From Amoebidium appalachense (lineage: Eukaryota; Ichthyosporea): DNA of 64,000 nt. This document shows positions 21,880 through 59,559 of this stretch, piece by piece. Each line of letters opens with the position of its first letter. The first letter of the stretch is position 1. The translations under genes and the position numbers were made by a program. The notes below the pieces were generated by a model that saw only the letters and a list, made by a program, of their open reading frames with translations, was not told the origin of the DNA and searched no databases. The stretch spans positions 10,106,001-10,170,000 of the forward strand of contig CAVNZM010000003.1 of assembly GCA_963693365.1 (NCBI GenBank), given 5' to 3'.

Positions 21880-21937
<58 letters not shown>
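19708..21937 (+). mobile_element. 5'-truncated non-LTR (LINE) retrotransposon in the 5' flank of receptor B
   Basis: Sequence colinear with the C upstream region stops at about 19707. From there to 21749 lies reverse-transcriptase coding sequence, then a (CA)n tract (21752-21816), a short 3' UTR, and a tail of A/ATT repeats ending in a long poly(A) at about 21937. About 210 bp of unassigned sequence (21938-22146) follows before paralogue homology resumes near tgtgcgtttcaaa. I could not find a target-site duplication. The element is antisense to receptor B. The endonuclease and any ORF1 are missing. Confidence 0.85.
19731..21749 (+). CDS. LINE reverse transcriptase (truncated at N-terminus, frame intact)
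   Basis: An uninterrupted frame of about 672 codons with the ordered motifs of a non-LTR reverse transcriptase. They are CGPDGLPAGFLK, SFRPITL, FIDWKTAYDSV (first catalytic Asp), GLLQGSLLSPFLFNLFIDDL, YADDLSLLAR (the YADD box with the catalytic Asp pair), LNIDKCGVL and YKYLGVP. The C-terminal part has a Cys/His cluster (C...H.H...C...C) of the kind found after the RT in LINEs. The frame is open upstream of the GTG at 19731, so the translated start is an artefact of truncation and the protein is not expected to begin there. No stop codons in 2 kb suggests recent insertion. I do not assign a clade. Confidence 0.88.
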   Translation: MISSYSSSKSCGPDGLPAGFLKILVPSYPQKESDRAIKPDLTIMLSSLFSWCVKCGHVPSSWLDTLVIPIVKKDSEGPISSFRPITLTQVVRRFFEACLLRLFAHHPRFQSILHIHPCQSAFRKNNSCYVQIMALHDSMQVGAQYVGFIDWKTAYDSVSPGLLWEKLAARGVPHCIGVLLEALLSQTYGRAVVNGHLSYGFARTRGLLQGSLLSPFLFNLFIDDLAVKIYAENDDPINNFPPALLYADDLSLLARTPRRLQRLFDVVSEWCKANLMILNIDKCGVLVPDIANNLHTFTLSSKPVPIVPEYKYLGVPVDSVGVMFPHMVEKRVELARKRLAFFSANIFKDTPLHPSIRLTFIRTFVFPACEYGLPLLAAWIKKERTRALKPLANFLEAEVASFLSNNCCKPGPVTLSIYGLVPIAARVSYLALKFNKHISRLKKYLPSHPLFSIRPVPSSPPPSFLPSLSPSPLGTNTNKPRNSVCVTLDCHLLIKHVHNHKIITQYNKWKKIPHDTRPDESIHLEKLSLMSRFIYTDRLNHIAKYGTRKCITPKYILPSCRTGLSLADGIIDQLPRFYCTRAIQWRSNKYKVASFACPNNTHTHQFNRSCIAKCSLIDHIIPQHTHVTFTTDTQKDSLPVNYNILDFILNTRNYDLFIRCIDWLEKHITTKL

Positions 21938-21938
<1 letters not shown>

Positions 21939-22229
21939 GGGGAACCCCAACTAATTGATTTCTCCTTGTAGTCTTTATGGTGTCTCGTAGAGAAAGTAAA
22001 CCCTGATATATAGTCACCACCCGACATCTATGTACGTGATCATGATATACCGCTGAGGGGATATTCCGAGCAAAACCCCCCCCATACCTGAGACTGGTTC
22101 TCTTTGCCTCGAGTAAACAGCGTAAACCCCTGTTCCACATGGCTCCTGTGCGTTTCAAAGTTCCCACGCGGACGCGAGGCAATGCAAAGTGCACGACACA
22201 ATCTGTCACGGTGGAAGCACAAAAACAGT

Positions 22230-22430
22230 CATTTGTGCGCTTTTTATAGCAACGCCATGGTGCATGCGACATGTTTTCGCACAAATTTCCCTAGCATGCC
22301 GCAAACAGTTTGGCGACAAAGCATCCATGCAACGGTGAGGTTTTCATTGGCTGGATTGGGAGCCCATGATTGGCGCGATAATCAAAGTGCGTAGTCGTCT
22401 TGTAGGAATGCGAATATACATTCCAATCCC
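22230..22430 (-). promoter_or_regulatory. Displaced upstream block of receptor B (TATA, CCAAT, CATTCC inverted repeat)
   Basis: A TATA box (TATAAAAA on the minus strand, 22248-22241), three ATTGG motifs (22346-22350, 22355-22359, 22369-22373) and an inverted pair GGAATG (22405-22410) / CATTCC (22419-22424) occur in the same order as upstream of A and C. This block is 2.65 kb from the receptor B start codon, against about 0.3 kb in A and C, because of the LINE and adjoining sequence. Confidence 0.55.
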
Positions 22431-32104
<9,674 letters not shown>

Positions 32105-32770
32105 TTTCGGTGGGCTCTAGTTAGAGCTAAAAAAAAAAAAAAAAAAAAATTAGAAAAACAAAGGTACAGTGTTACTGGATATAAAATTACTTTTAGTTTT
32201 TGAGGTTACGCTACATATGCCTGCATACGTTGTGCATGAGAATGTGCGTTTCAAAAACTCTCTAATGCCAGCCAGAGCTCACAGATGTTTATGTACACAT
32301 GAACGTGTCTGTGTGTGTCGGGTCCGCAACTGCAGGTAAGTTGAACGGATGCTACTCACTCTTCTTCAGCAAAACAGAGTTCGACTGTGAGCACTTTATA
32401 GCAGCGCTGGGGCACGCGGGACTGTTTTGGCCAAAATTCTTAGCATTCCAAAGAGAGTTGGGCGACAAAGATGTCCATAGAATACAACCGTGATCCAGAG
32501 TTCCACTCGAGCAGCGAGCGCCGAGGAAAAAAAACGTGGTGCGTTTTTAGCCAATAGGATGGGCCCGGAGAACAAAACCTGAAGCCAATCGATTTGTGAG
32601 TTCCAAATCTTCAAGGCGTTGATTGGTTAGATATGTGGATCTATTTGGAGGGATGACGAGAATGCTAAATTCGGTTCACGCACAATTAGTGTGATTGGTG
32701 CGACAACGACCTGCGTCAAGGTCCCGCGTTCTGGCAATATGTTAGGAATGCACATATGCATTCCTAATTC
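32105..32770 (-). promoter_or_regulatory. Upstream region of receptor C with TATA, CCAAT boxes and a CATTCC inverted repeat
   Basis: A TATA box (TATAAAG on the minus strand, 32400-32394) is about 296 bp before the ATG. CCAAT motifs occur at 32551-32555 and 32585-32589 (plus) and as attgg at 32622-32626 and 32694-32698. At 32743-32766 two 10-bp arms, taggaatgca and tgcattccta, form an inverted repeat with a 4-bp centre. GGAATG/CATTCC is the motif bound by TEAD-type factors in animals and fungi; using that name here is inference. This copy has neither the MITE seen in A nor the LINE seen in B, so it is the best view of the ancestral arrangement. Confidence 0.6.
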
Positions 32771-32970
32771 TGAGTCCGGCTTACGCGTGCGTGCGCGTAG
32801 CCTACCAAGCGTACATATGGGGTAAACGTGTTGTGAAGCACGCCCAGCGGGAAGCTTTGATATTTCAGTGGCACATGTTCAGAAGGTTACATATTTATTT
32901 AATACGAATAGTCGTGGCGGCACACGTTCGCCTTGCTCCTGCAGGACAACTTTGGTACGTAATTGATGAT

Positions 32971-33019
<49 letters not shown>

Positions 33020-33041
33020 GGGGGGGGGGCGGGCTTGGGGT

Positions 33042-33083
<42 letters not shown>

Positions 33084-33088
33084 GGGGG

Positions 33089-33128
<40 letters not shown>

Positions 33129-33171
33129 ATACGTTTTTTTTTTTTTTTTTTTTTTTGGGGTGTGTGTGTGT

Positions 33172-33210
<39 letters not shown>

Positions 33211-33418
33211 CATCATACGTGATGGCGTATCAGTTGTGATACATCCGCAGGGCTCCGAGCAGTTATCATTTTGGTTACGGCCTGAGGCCTCTTTCCAAAG
33301 CGTGATGAAACTTGGGCTAACTAATTAAAGCTTTTAACGTTGGCATCCCCAGCCACCTCAAGCTTTCCCTGCGTCTTCGCTCCCTGGGGTCTCCCAAAGT
33401 GAGCATATTATCAATATA
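32771..33418. other. Spacer between receptor C upstream block and the fold-back element
   Basis: Long G-tracts with sparse interruptions (32971-33126), then T23 (33134-33156) and another GT/G run (33157-33208). The last 200 bp are non-repetitive with no recognisable gene. Confidence 0.55.
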
Positions 33419-33503
33419 TACAAGTAGGTCTGTGCGCCGGCGCCAAAACATAACGAAACAGTTATTGATGTTGGGTTGTGTGGTTGTTACCTCCCTCTCC
33501 CCC

Positions 33504-33547
<44 letters not shown>

Positions 33548-33707
33548 GCCTCACGCTCCTCCCCCCCCCCCCCCCCCCCCCCCCCCCGCCTCACGCTTCC
33601 TCCCCCCCCCCCCGGCCCCCCCCCCCCCCCCCCCCTCCCCCCCCCCCCCCCAAATCCTGCAGTTGCTGGATCTGCCAAATGTTATGACCCTTTTCCCTTT
33701 CATTTAA

Positions 33708-33739
<32 letters not shown>

Positions 33740-34143
33740 TTTCTTGCCACACTGTGTTATCAGTCTAGGGCCGGGAGAGATTGCCATTGCCGAAGTACCA
33801 AGTTTACTTGTGGTCCTCCAAAAACATGTAGCTGAAAACCACCAAGTGCAATATATATGTTCTAAATTGCTTGCAAAAATTTTATAATATTAATATTTTT
33901 ATTATTTTGTTGTTTTACTTATTTTACAGAACTGTTTGGTAACCCGATGATATGCATGGACAGGCAATAAAACTTTCCACGTGCACTGAGTGCCAGGTGG
34001 GCAAAATATTTCAATGAAGTCTGGAATTGGCACCCCCCCCGAAATGTTCCCGAACATAAAATCATCATTCTACGGTGTGTGTCAATATACCATGCTCACA
34101 AGTCAGTACTGCAATTATACTATTCTCAGTTTACTTCAAAGCA

Positions 34144-34178
<35 letters not shown>

Positions 34179-34678
34179 CCCTCTTCCCATTCCCTGCCCC
34201 CCCCCAAATTTGTTTTTATGCTTTTCATACTCAGTGACTGCAATCATGGCACCCGTGTTTTCTAGATATATTTCCTTTCATTGTGTTCAACGTCTATGTG
34301 TGTGTGTGTGTGTGTGTGCATGTTTGTGTGTGTGTGAATGTGTGTGTGTGGGCCAAGTGAAGGTTGTATGCGTTTTTTTCTTCTTAGTTGTTTTTGTATT
34401 CTATTCGATTATTACTTTGTGTGTAAATGTGGAAAAAAAAACAAATAGAAAAAATTACCAATGACCACCGCCCAGCTTGAATCACCCTAGCTCTAGTGTA
34501 AAAAAATAATCATTATCAGTCACAAACCCTTCTACTACACTCGCCCCAAATGTCATATTCACATTACTGAGTTGATTTAGCTGTGTTTTTTACTCTATTT
34601 TTTTCAACAACTGTCTGCTATTAAACAGTAAAATGTACATGTGTTTGTGTGTGTGTGTGTGTGTGTGTGCCACAGGCC

Positions 34679-34717
<39 letters not shown>

Positions 34718-36139
34718 ATATAGAATTTACCGTCTTCATCCCCGTGTCCCCCTAAACCGGTGTTAGCGGACCTTTGAGGTTTTTGTGATTGGATTGGTAG
34801 TTCTATTACATTAAAAGTTTCAAAATGTCGTTGTACCAATGATATAATACGTTGTAAAACAAATGTCGCCGAATTTCTCCAAAAAAAGTGCGTTCCATTC
34901 TGGGTTAGAAACCAAAACCGTTTTGATACGGGAATCACCTGATCTCTGCCGTCATTCAGCCCAGCGCGTTCACAGTGAATCCGAAACCGCTGGTTTTTTT
35001 CTTTTTATTTCAAAGCCCCGAGTACGTACATCCTCTCGGGCCCAACTTTAGGGCACTATATTTCAATTTTCTCATTATCAAATATATAGTTATTTTAGGC
35101 TTTTTCATTAGTATCGCAAGAATATTTAGCGATTTTGATGTCATAAAAACAACTAAGCAACGTTTCGATGGTTTTTGATGCCTCACAAAATGGCCTTTGG
35201 TCCCCTCCAAATTCCGGATTTGAGGTCCGGCACTAAAAAAGGTGCGTTCCATTCTGGGTTAGAAACGAAAACCGTTTTGATACGGGAATCACCTGATCTC
35301 TGCCGTCATTCAGCCCAGCGCGTTCACAGTAGACTCCGAAACCGCTGGTTTTTTTCTTTTTACTTCAAAGCCCCGAGTACGTACATCCTCTCGGGCCCAA
35401 CTTTAGGGCACTATATTTCAATTTTCTCATTATCAAATATATAGTTATTTTAGGCTTTTTCATTAGTATCGCAAGAATATTTAGCGATTTTGATGTCATA
35501 AAAACAACTAAGCAACGTTTCGATGGTTTTTGATGCCTCACAAAATGGCCTTTGGTCCCCTCCAAATTCCGGATTTGAGGTCCGGCAAACAACGCATTAT
35601 TAACAATATAAATAATGCGTTGTTTGCCGGACCTCAAATCCGGAATTTGGAGGGGACCAAAGGCCATTTTGTGAGGCATCAAAAACCATCGAAACGTTGC
35701 TTAGTTGTTTTTATGACATCAAAATCGCTAAATATTCTTGCGATACTAATGAAAAAGCCTAAAATAACTATATATTTGATAATGAGAAAATTGAAATATA
35801 GTGCCCTAAAGTTGGGCCCGAGAGGATGTACGTACTCGGGGCTTTGAAATAAAAAGAAAAAAACCAGCGGTTTCGGATTCACTGTGAACGCGCTGGGCTG
35901 AATGACGGCAGAGATCAGGTGATTCCCGTATCAAAACGGTTTTGGTTTCTAACCCAGAATGGAACGCACTTTTTTTGGAGAAATTCGGCGACATTTGTTT
36001 TACAACGTATTATATCATTGGTACAACGACATTTTGAAACTTTTAATGTAATAGAACTACCAATCCAATCACAAAAACCTCAAAGGTCCGCTAACACCGG
36101 TTTAGGGGGACACGGGGATGAAGACGATAAATTCTATAT

Positions 36140-36178
<39 letters not shown>

Positions 36179-36677
36179 GGCCTGTGGCACACACACACAC
36201 ACACACACACAAACACATGTACATTTTACTGTTTAATAGCAGACAGTTGTTGAAAAAAATAGAGTAAAAAACACAGCTAAATCAACTCAGTAATGTGAAT
36301 ATGACATTTGGGGCGAGTGTAGTAGAAGGGTTTGTGACTGATAATGATTATTTTTTTACACTAGAGCTAGGGTGATTCATGCTGGGCGGTGGTCATTGGT
36401 AATTTTTTTTATTTGTTTTTTTTCCACATTTACACACAAAGTAATAATCGAATAGAATACAAAAACAACTAAGAAGAAAAAAACGCATACAACCTTCACT
36501 TGGCCCACACACACACATTCACACACACACAAACACGCACACACACACACACACACACATAGACGTTGAACACAATGAAAGGAAATATATCTAGAAAACA
36601 CGGGTGCCATGATTGCAGTCACTGAGTATAAAAAGCATAAAAAAAAAATTTGGGGGGGCAGGGGAATGGGAAAAGGG

Positions 36678-36713
<36 letters not shown>

Positions 36714-37106
36714 TGCTTTGAAGTAAACTGAGAATAGTATAATTGCAGTACTGACTTGTGAGCATGGTATATTGACACACACCGTAGAATGATGATTTTA
36801 TGTTCGGGAACATTTCGGGGGGGTGCCAATTCCAGACTTCACTGACATATGTTGCCCACCTGGCACTCAGTGCACGTGGAAAGTTTTATTGCCTGTCCAT
36901 GCATATCATCGGGTTCCCAAACAGTTCTGTAAAATAAGTAAAACAACAAAATAATAAAAATATTATAAAAATTTTGCAAGCAATTTAGAACATATTGCAC
37001 TTGGTGGTTTTCAGCTACATGTTTTTGGAGGACCACAAGTAAACTTGGTACTTCGGCAATGGCAATCTCTCCCGGCCCTAGACTGATAACACAGTGTGGC
37101 AAGAAA

Positions 37107-37138
<32 letters not shown>

Positions 37139-37424
37139 GGGGGGGGGGGGGGAAGGGGGGGGGGGGGGGGGGGGGGGGGTAAATAAAAGGGAAAAGGGTC
37201 ATAACATTTGGCAGATCCAGCAACTGCAGGATTTGGGGGGGGGGGGGGGGGGGAGGAAGCGTGAGGCGGGGGGCCAGGGGGGGGGGGGGGGGAAGCGTGA
37301 GGCGAGGGAGGGGGGGGGGACCGGGGGGGAGGGGAGAGGGAGGTAACAACCATACAACCCAACATCAATAACTGTCTCGTTATGTTTTGGCGCCGGCGAC
37401 AGCCGGCACACAGACCTACTTGTA
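33419..37424. mobile_element. 4.0-kb fold-back element with very long inverted repeats
   Basis: The left arm (33419-35601) and right arm (35611-37424) are reverse complements around a 9-nt loop (35602-35610). The inner stem is tccggcaaacaacgcattat and its complement. The outer ends read tacaagtaggtctgtg and its complement, so each end carries TA, compatible with a TA target duplication (Tc1/mariner-like) but not proof. Poly-C and (GT)n on the left are mirrored by poly-G and (CA)n on the right. The arms differ by point changes, small indels and tract lengths, for example gggcaaaatatttcaatg against gggcaacatatgtcagtg. That argues against a pure assembly duplication. The left arm is about 370 bp longer because of an internal tandem duplication. 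No transposase is recognisable. Confidence 0.8.
34888..35586. repeat. Tandem duplication of an approximately 354-bp unit in the left arm of the fold-back element
   Basis: The segment starting gtgcgttccattctgggtta occurs at 34888 and again at 35242, each copy ending gaggtccggc. The right arm has one copy (about 35611-35970). It shares small variants with the outer left copy, for example the ttcacagtgaatccg version, rather than the inner one. Confidence 0.8.
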
Positions 37425-37832
37425 TGTTCATATCACTTGTTGTCCGACCGCCGGCTCTATCATGTGCCTGCCCCCCCCCCCCCCCATTTTTGTCTCTCGG
37501 AATTCGAACCTCTCTCAACATTGCTCCCACATCAAGGGAATGATAGATAGGCCACCTTTTCCCGCACGCATGAGAACACACAGCAAGACGAACACACACT
37601 CTCCGAGCGGCTCGAGCACACACACCCACACCCACACCCACACCCACACACACACACACCCACACACACACAACACACACACACACACAGCGCACACACG
37701 CGTCACAATGTGTATACACACCGAACCCTAACATATTACTTTATACACGATTCCCTCTCTCCCCCCTTCCCCCCCCCGATCCTCCTCTCCTCCCCTCCCC
37801 CCCTCCCCTCCCCCCCCCCCTCCCTCGGATCC

Positions 37833-37866
<34 letters not shown>

Positions 37867-37968
37867 CCCCTTCCACCATCTACCCCCTCCCCTCTCCCCA
37901 CCCCCCCACCCCACCTCAAAACGTAGGCAACTTCCAACTCACACGAGAAAAACGCTTTCGATCGGGTT

Positions 37969-38001
<33 letters not shown>

Positions 38002-38380
38002 GCGGGGGGGGATAGCCGGTACATACTATGCGTACGGCGGTATGAGACATGTTGCTGTCGGTGTGTACCAGTATTGGCCAGAGGATGAGTCGGCCATGCA
38101 TGAAGATGCAGTACAATACTTTATCTCCTCAATGTATATAGATATATAAATAAAATAAAAACAATTTAAAAAAAAGGAATATGGTGAAGGTATACCATAA
38201 TTCAGGTGTTGTTTTATTTCATTTTTTTGCCGCCTATAAGTGGTTTTTTTGTGTGGGTCGTTGGCCACAGGGGCCGTTAGTTTGCATGCAGTTTTTTTTC
38301 TTTGTTCTAGATCTTCTTCGTCTTATTTTTTAATTTTAATTTTAATTTTTTCCTCTTTTTCCTAGGGAAGGGGGGTGGGT

Positions 38381-38414
<34 letters not shown>

Positions 38415-38809
38415 ATGGCGAGCCAGGGGATTTGAAGGCTGGAGGAGAATAAATACATCGTTACATATGTGTGTGCATGTGTATTTATGTATGGCATTAC
38501 CACTGTACATATGCTGAAGAGGGCACATGGCTCATGGCAAGAGCTCACATAAAGCATGTACATGCACGCAGCGGGAGGCCAATATCTAATCCCAAAAGTC
38601 ACTTTTTTATTATTGAGTGTGATGCAGCCAATGTTGCTCGTCAATATGTACAACCCCACCTTGAGTAAAAAAAATGATGCAAGCAAACAAACAACAACTT
38701 CTATATCCACAAGGGGCAGAAATCAATCTTTCCTTTTTTATTTCGTAAAAAAGGAACCATATAGATATATATACATAAATATACAGGAAAAAACGTAATG
38801 TATTCGGGT
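37425..38809. other. Spacer between fold-back element and the 3' end of the glucosidase gene
   Basis: Contains C-tracts (37471-37485, 37760-37865), degenerate (CA)n (37617-37690), G-tracts (37973-38010, 38383-38413) and AT-rich sequence. No coding exon recognised. Its right edge includes the likely poly(A) signal of the glucosidase gene. Confidence 0.55.
38737..38742 (-). terminator. Candidate polyadenylation signal of the alpha-glucosidase gene
   Basis: AATAAA on the minus strand about 68 nt downstream of the stop codon at 38812-38810. Position and motif fit a canonical eukaryotic signal; cleavage there is inferred. Confidence 0.45.
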
Positions 38810-57819
<19,010 letters not shown>

Positions 57820-57836
57820 CCTGTGGTTGGGGGTGT

Positions 57837-57878
<42 letters not shown>

Positions 57879-57892
57879 CCCTGTCATGGGGA

Positions 57893-57924
<32 letters not shown>

Positions 57925-57931
57925 AGAAGGT

Positions 57932-57996
<65 letters not shown>

Positions 57997-58452
57997 GCTG
58001 TTTGGGGTGTGTTGAAAGGTAGGGAGGTGGGCAGGTGGTGGCGAGGGAATAAAACAAAGCACTTAAACTAGGAAAGGGAGGTGTGTACACAGCGGTGAAG
58101 GGGAGTTGGAAGAGGAAGATGGGGGGAGGGAGGGGGGGGGGGAGGGGGGGGGGAGGGGGAGGTTGTTGGAAAAGGAAGGAAAGAAGATATGGATGGTGGA
58201 GATACGAAAAGGCTGGAAGAGTGGAAAAGGTGAAAAGTAGGCCGACATAGGAGCGAGGGGAAGTCTCAGAAAGTGAAAAGAAGCCACACAGCAGGGGGGG
58301 CATGTGTAGGCATCGCCTATGACCAAACTCTTAAGAAACCCGGTTTTTGTGTGCCCCGTTTTTCTAACACCTCATCCCCTCATCTTTTAATTTTTTCATC
58401 ATACCCCCCCCTCCCCCCCTCCCCCCCCCCCCTTCTCTCTCTCTCTCTCCCC

Positions 58453-58483
<31 letters not shown>

Positions 58484-58520
58484 AAAAAAAAAAAAAAAAA
58501 CCACGAACACAAATTATCCA
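57820..58520. other. Upstream flank of the glucosidase gene: T/G and C/A tracts
   Basis: T38 (57838-57876), a G-tract (57890-57919), T34-G30 (57934-57997), G-rich stretches (58121-58165), and C-tracts leading into A27 (58449-58500). No TATA or CCAAT arrangement like that of the receptors was recognised. Confidence 0.5.
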
Positions 58521-59474
58521 CTCACACATGGGCCATGGATATTCGGCGGAAGAATGTGCACTGCATCTAGTATGAGTAAGCAGCCTTTTTTCCGGGGCAA
58601 AAAAAAAAAAACGTTCAATTGCAAACCTCTGAAAGTGTTGCATGAAAGGTGAGGTCTAACCTCCGTGGGATTGATCCATCTTTACAGTAAGGAACACACC
58701 TAACTATTCAAGGATGTTGTATAAAGGGATCATGGATCGTAAACTGTTGAATGAACTCTGAGAAAAGGTGCACCTAGGCCTACTTATATTAGCAACCCGT
58801 TACGTGTTCGTGTGATGGATAACGCGGAGGGGAGGGGAGGGGAGGGGAGGGGAGGGGAGGGGAGGGGAGGGGAGGGGAGGGAGGGGGGGGAGGGGGGGGG
58901 GGGGGGGGAAGAAATGTAAAGCGAACCTTATTTCCAGCTATTATCTTCTTGGGATAAAGTCACCCGCTAGCCTGGATGTTTCAGTCACAATCGTTTTTCA
59001 CCAAGTAGAACTTTGGAGATAGATGAGTGTGTACTTGAACAAACCAAGCTGGCAGGGTAGGGGGGTGAATGAATGCCCCGCCGACCGAAAGATGCGGGGA
59101 TTATGCCCAAGGGAAAGTGAGCGAGAAAAGAAAAAAGAAGTGATACTTATAACCACAATAAACTGCTGAAAAAGGAAGGTGGTGTGACAGGTGTCGTGGT
59201 ATTTTCCCCAAGGCCGCTTCCTCCCCCATATGAGTGCATTCGTGTGTTTTGTTTTGGCAGCGTGTGACAGTATGTGACTGTGAGCCACAGGGTGTTTTTG
59301 ATTGGATAAAATGCCTACCATATATGGCAGGAGAGTAAGCTATGACGTCACAGACGCCGCTGAACTTCTGATGATTACCCGTCCCCCCTCACCCCCCCCC
59401 CCCCCCTCCCCCTGCCCGCGGCCCCCCCCGCCCGCGCCCCCCCCTCCCCCTCCCTCCCCCCTCCCCCCCCCCCG

Positions 59475-59513
<39 letters not shown>

Positions 59514-59514
59514 G

Positions 59515-59559
<45 letters not shown>

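Noticed and set aside
35365-35847. Mirror-image open frames (about 105 aa) on both strands across the fold-back centre
   Set aside because: Both arise from the same palindrome, cross the loop, and resemble no protein family; treated as part of the element.
36377-37102. Open frames in the right arm of the fold-back element as transposase fragments
   Set aside because: No DDE/D-like or helix-turn-helix motif could be recognised, and frames are interrupted by poly-C/G and CA tracts.
59343-59350. Perfect CRE-like TGACGTCA as a glucosidase promoter element
   Set aside because: An 8-bp match about 1.5 kb upstream is weak evidence alone, and the same 8-mer occurs inside coding exon 1 (about 57736-57743).
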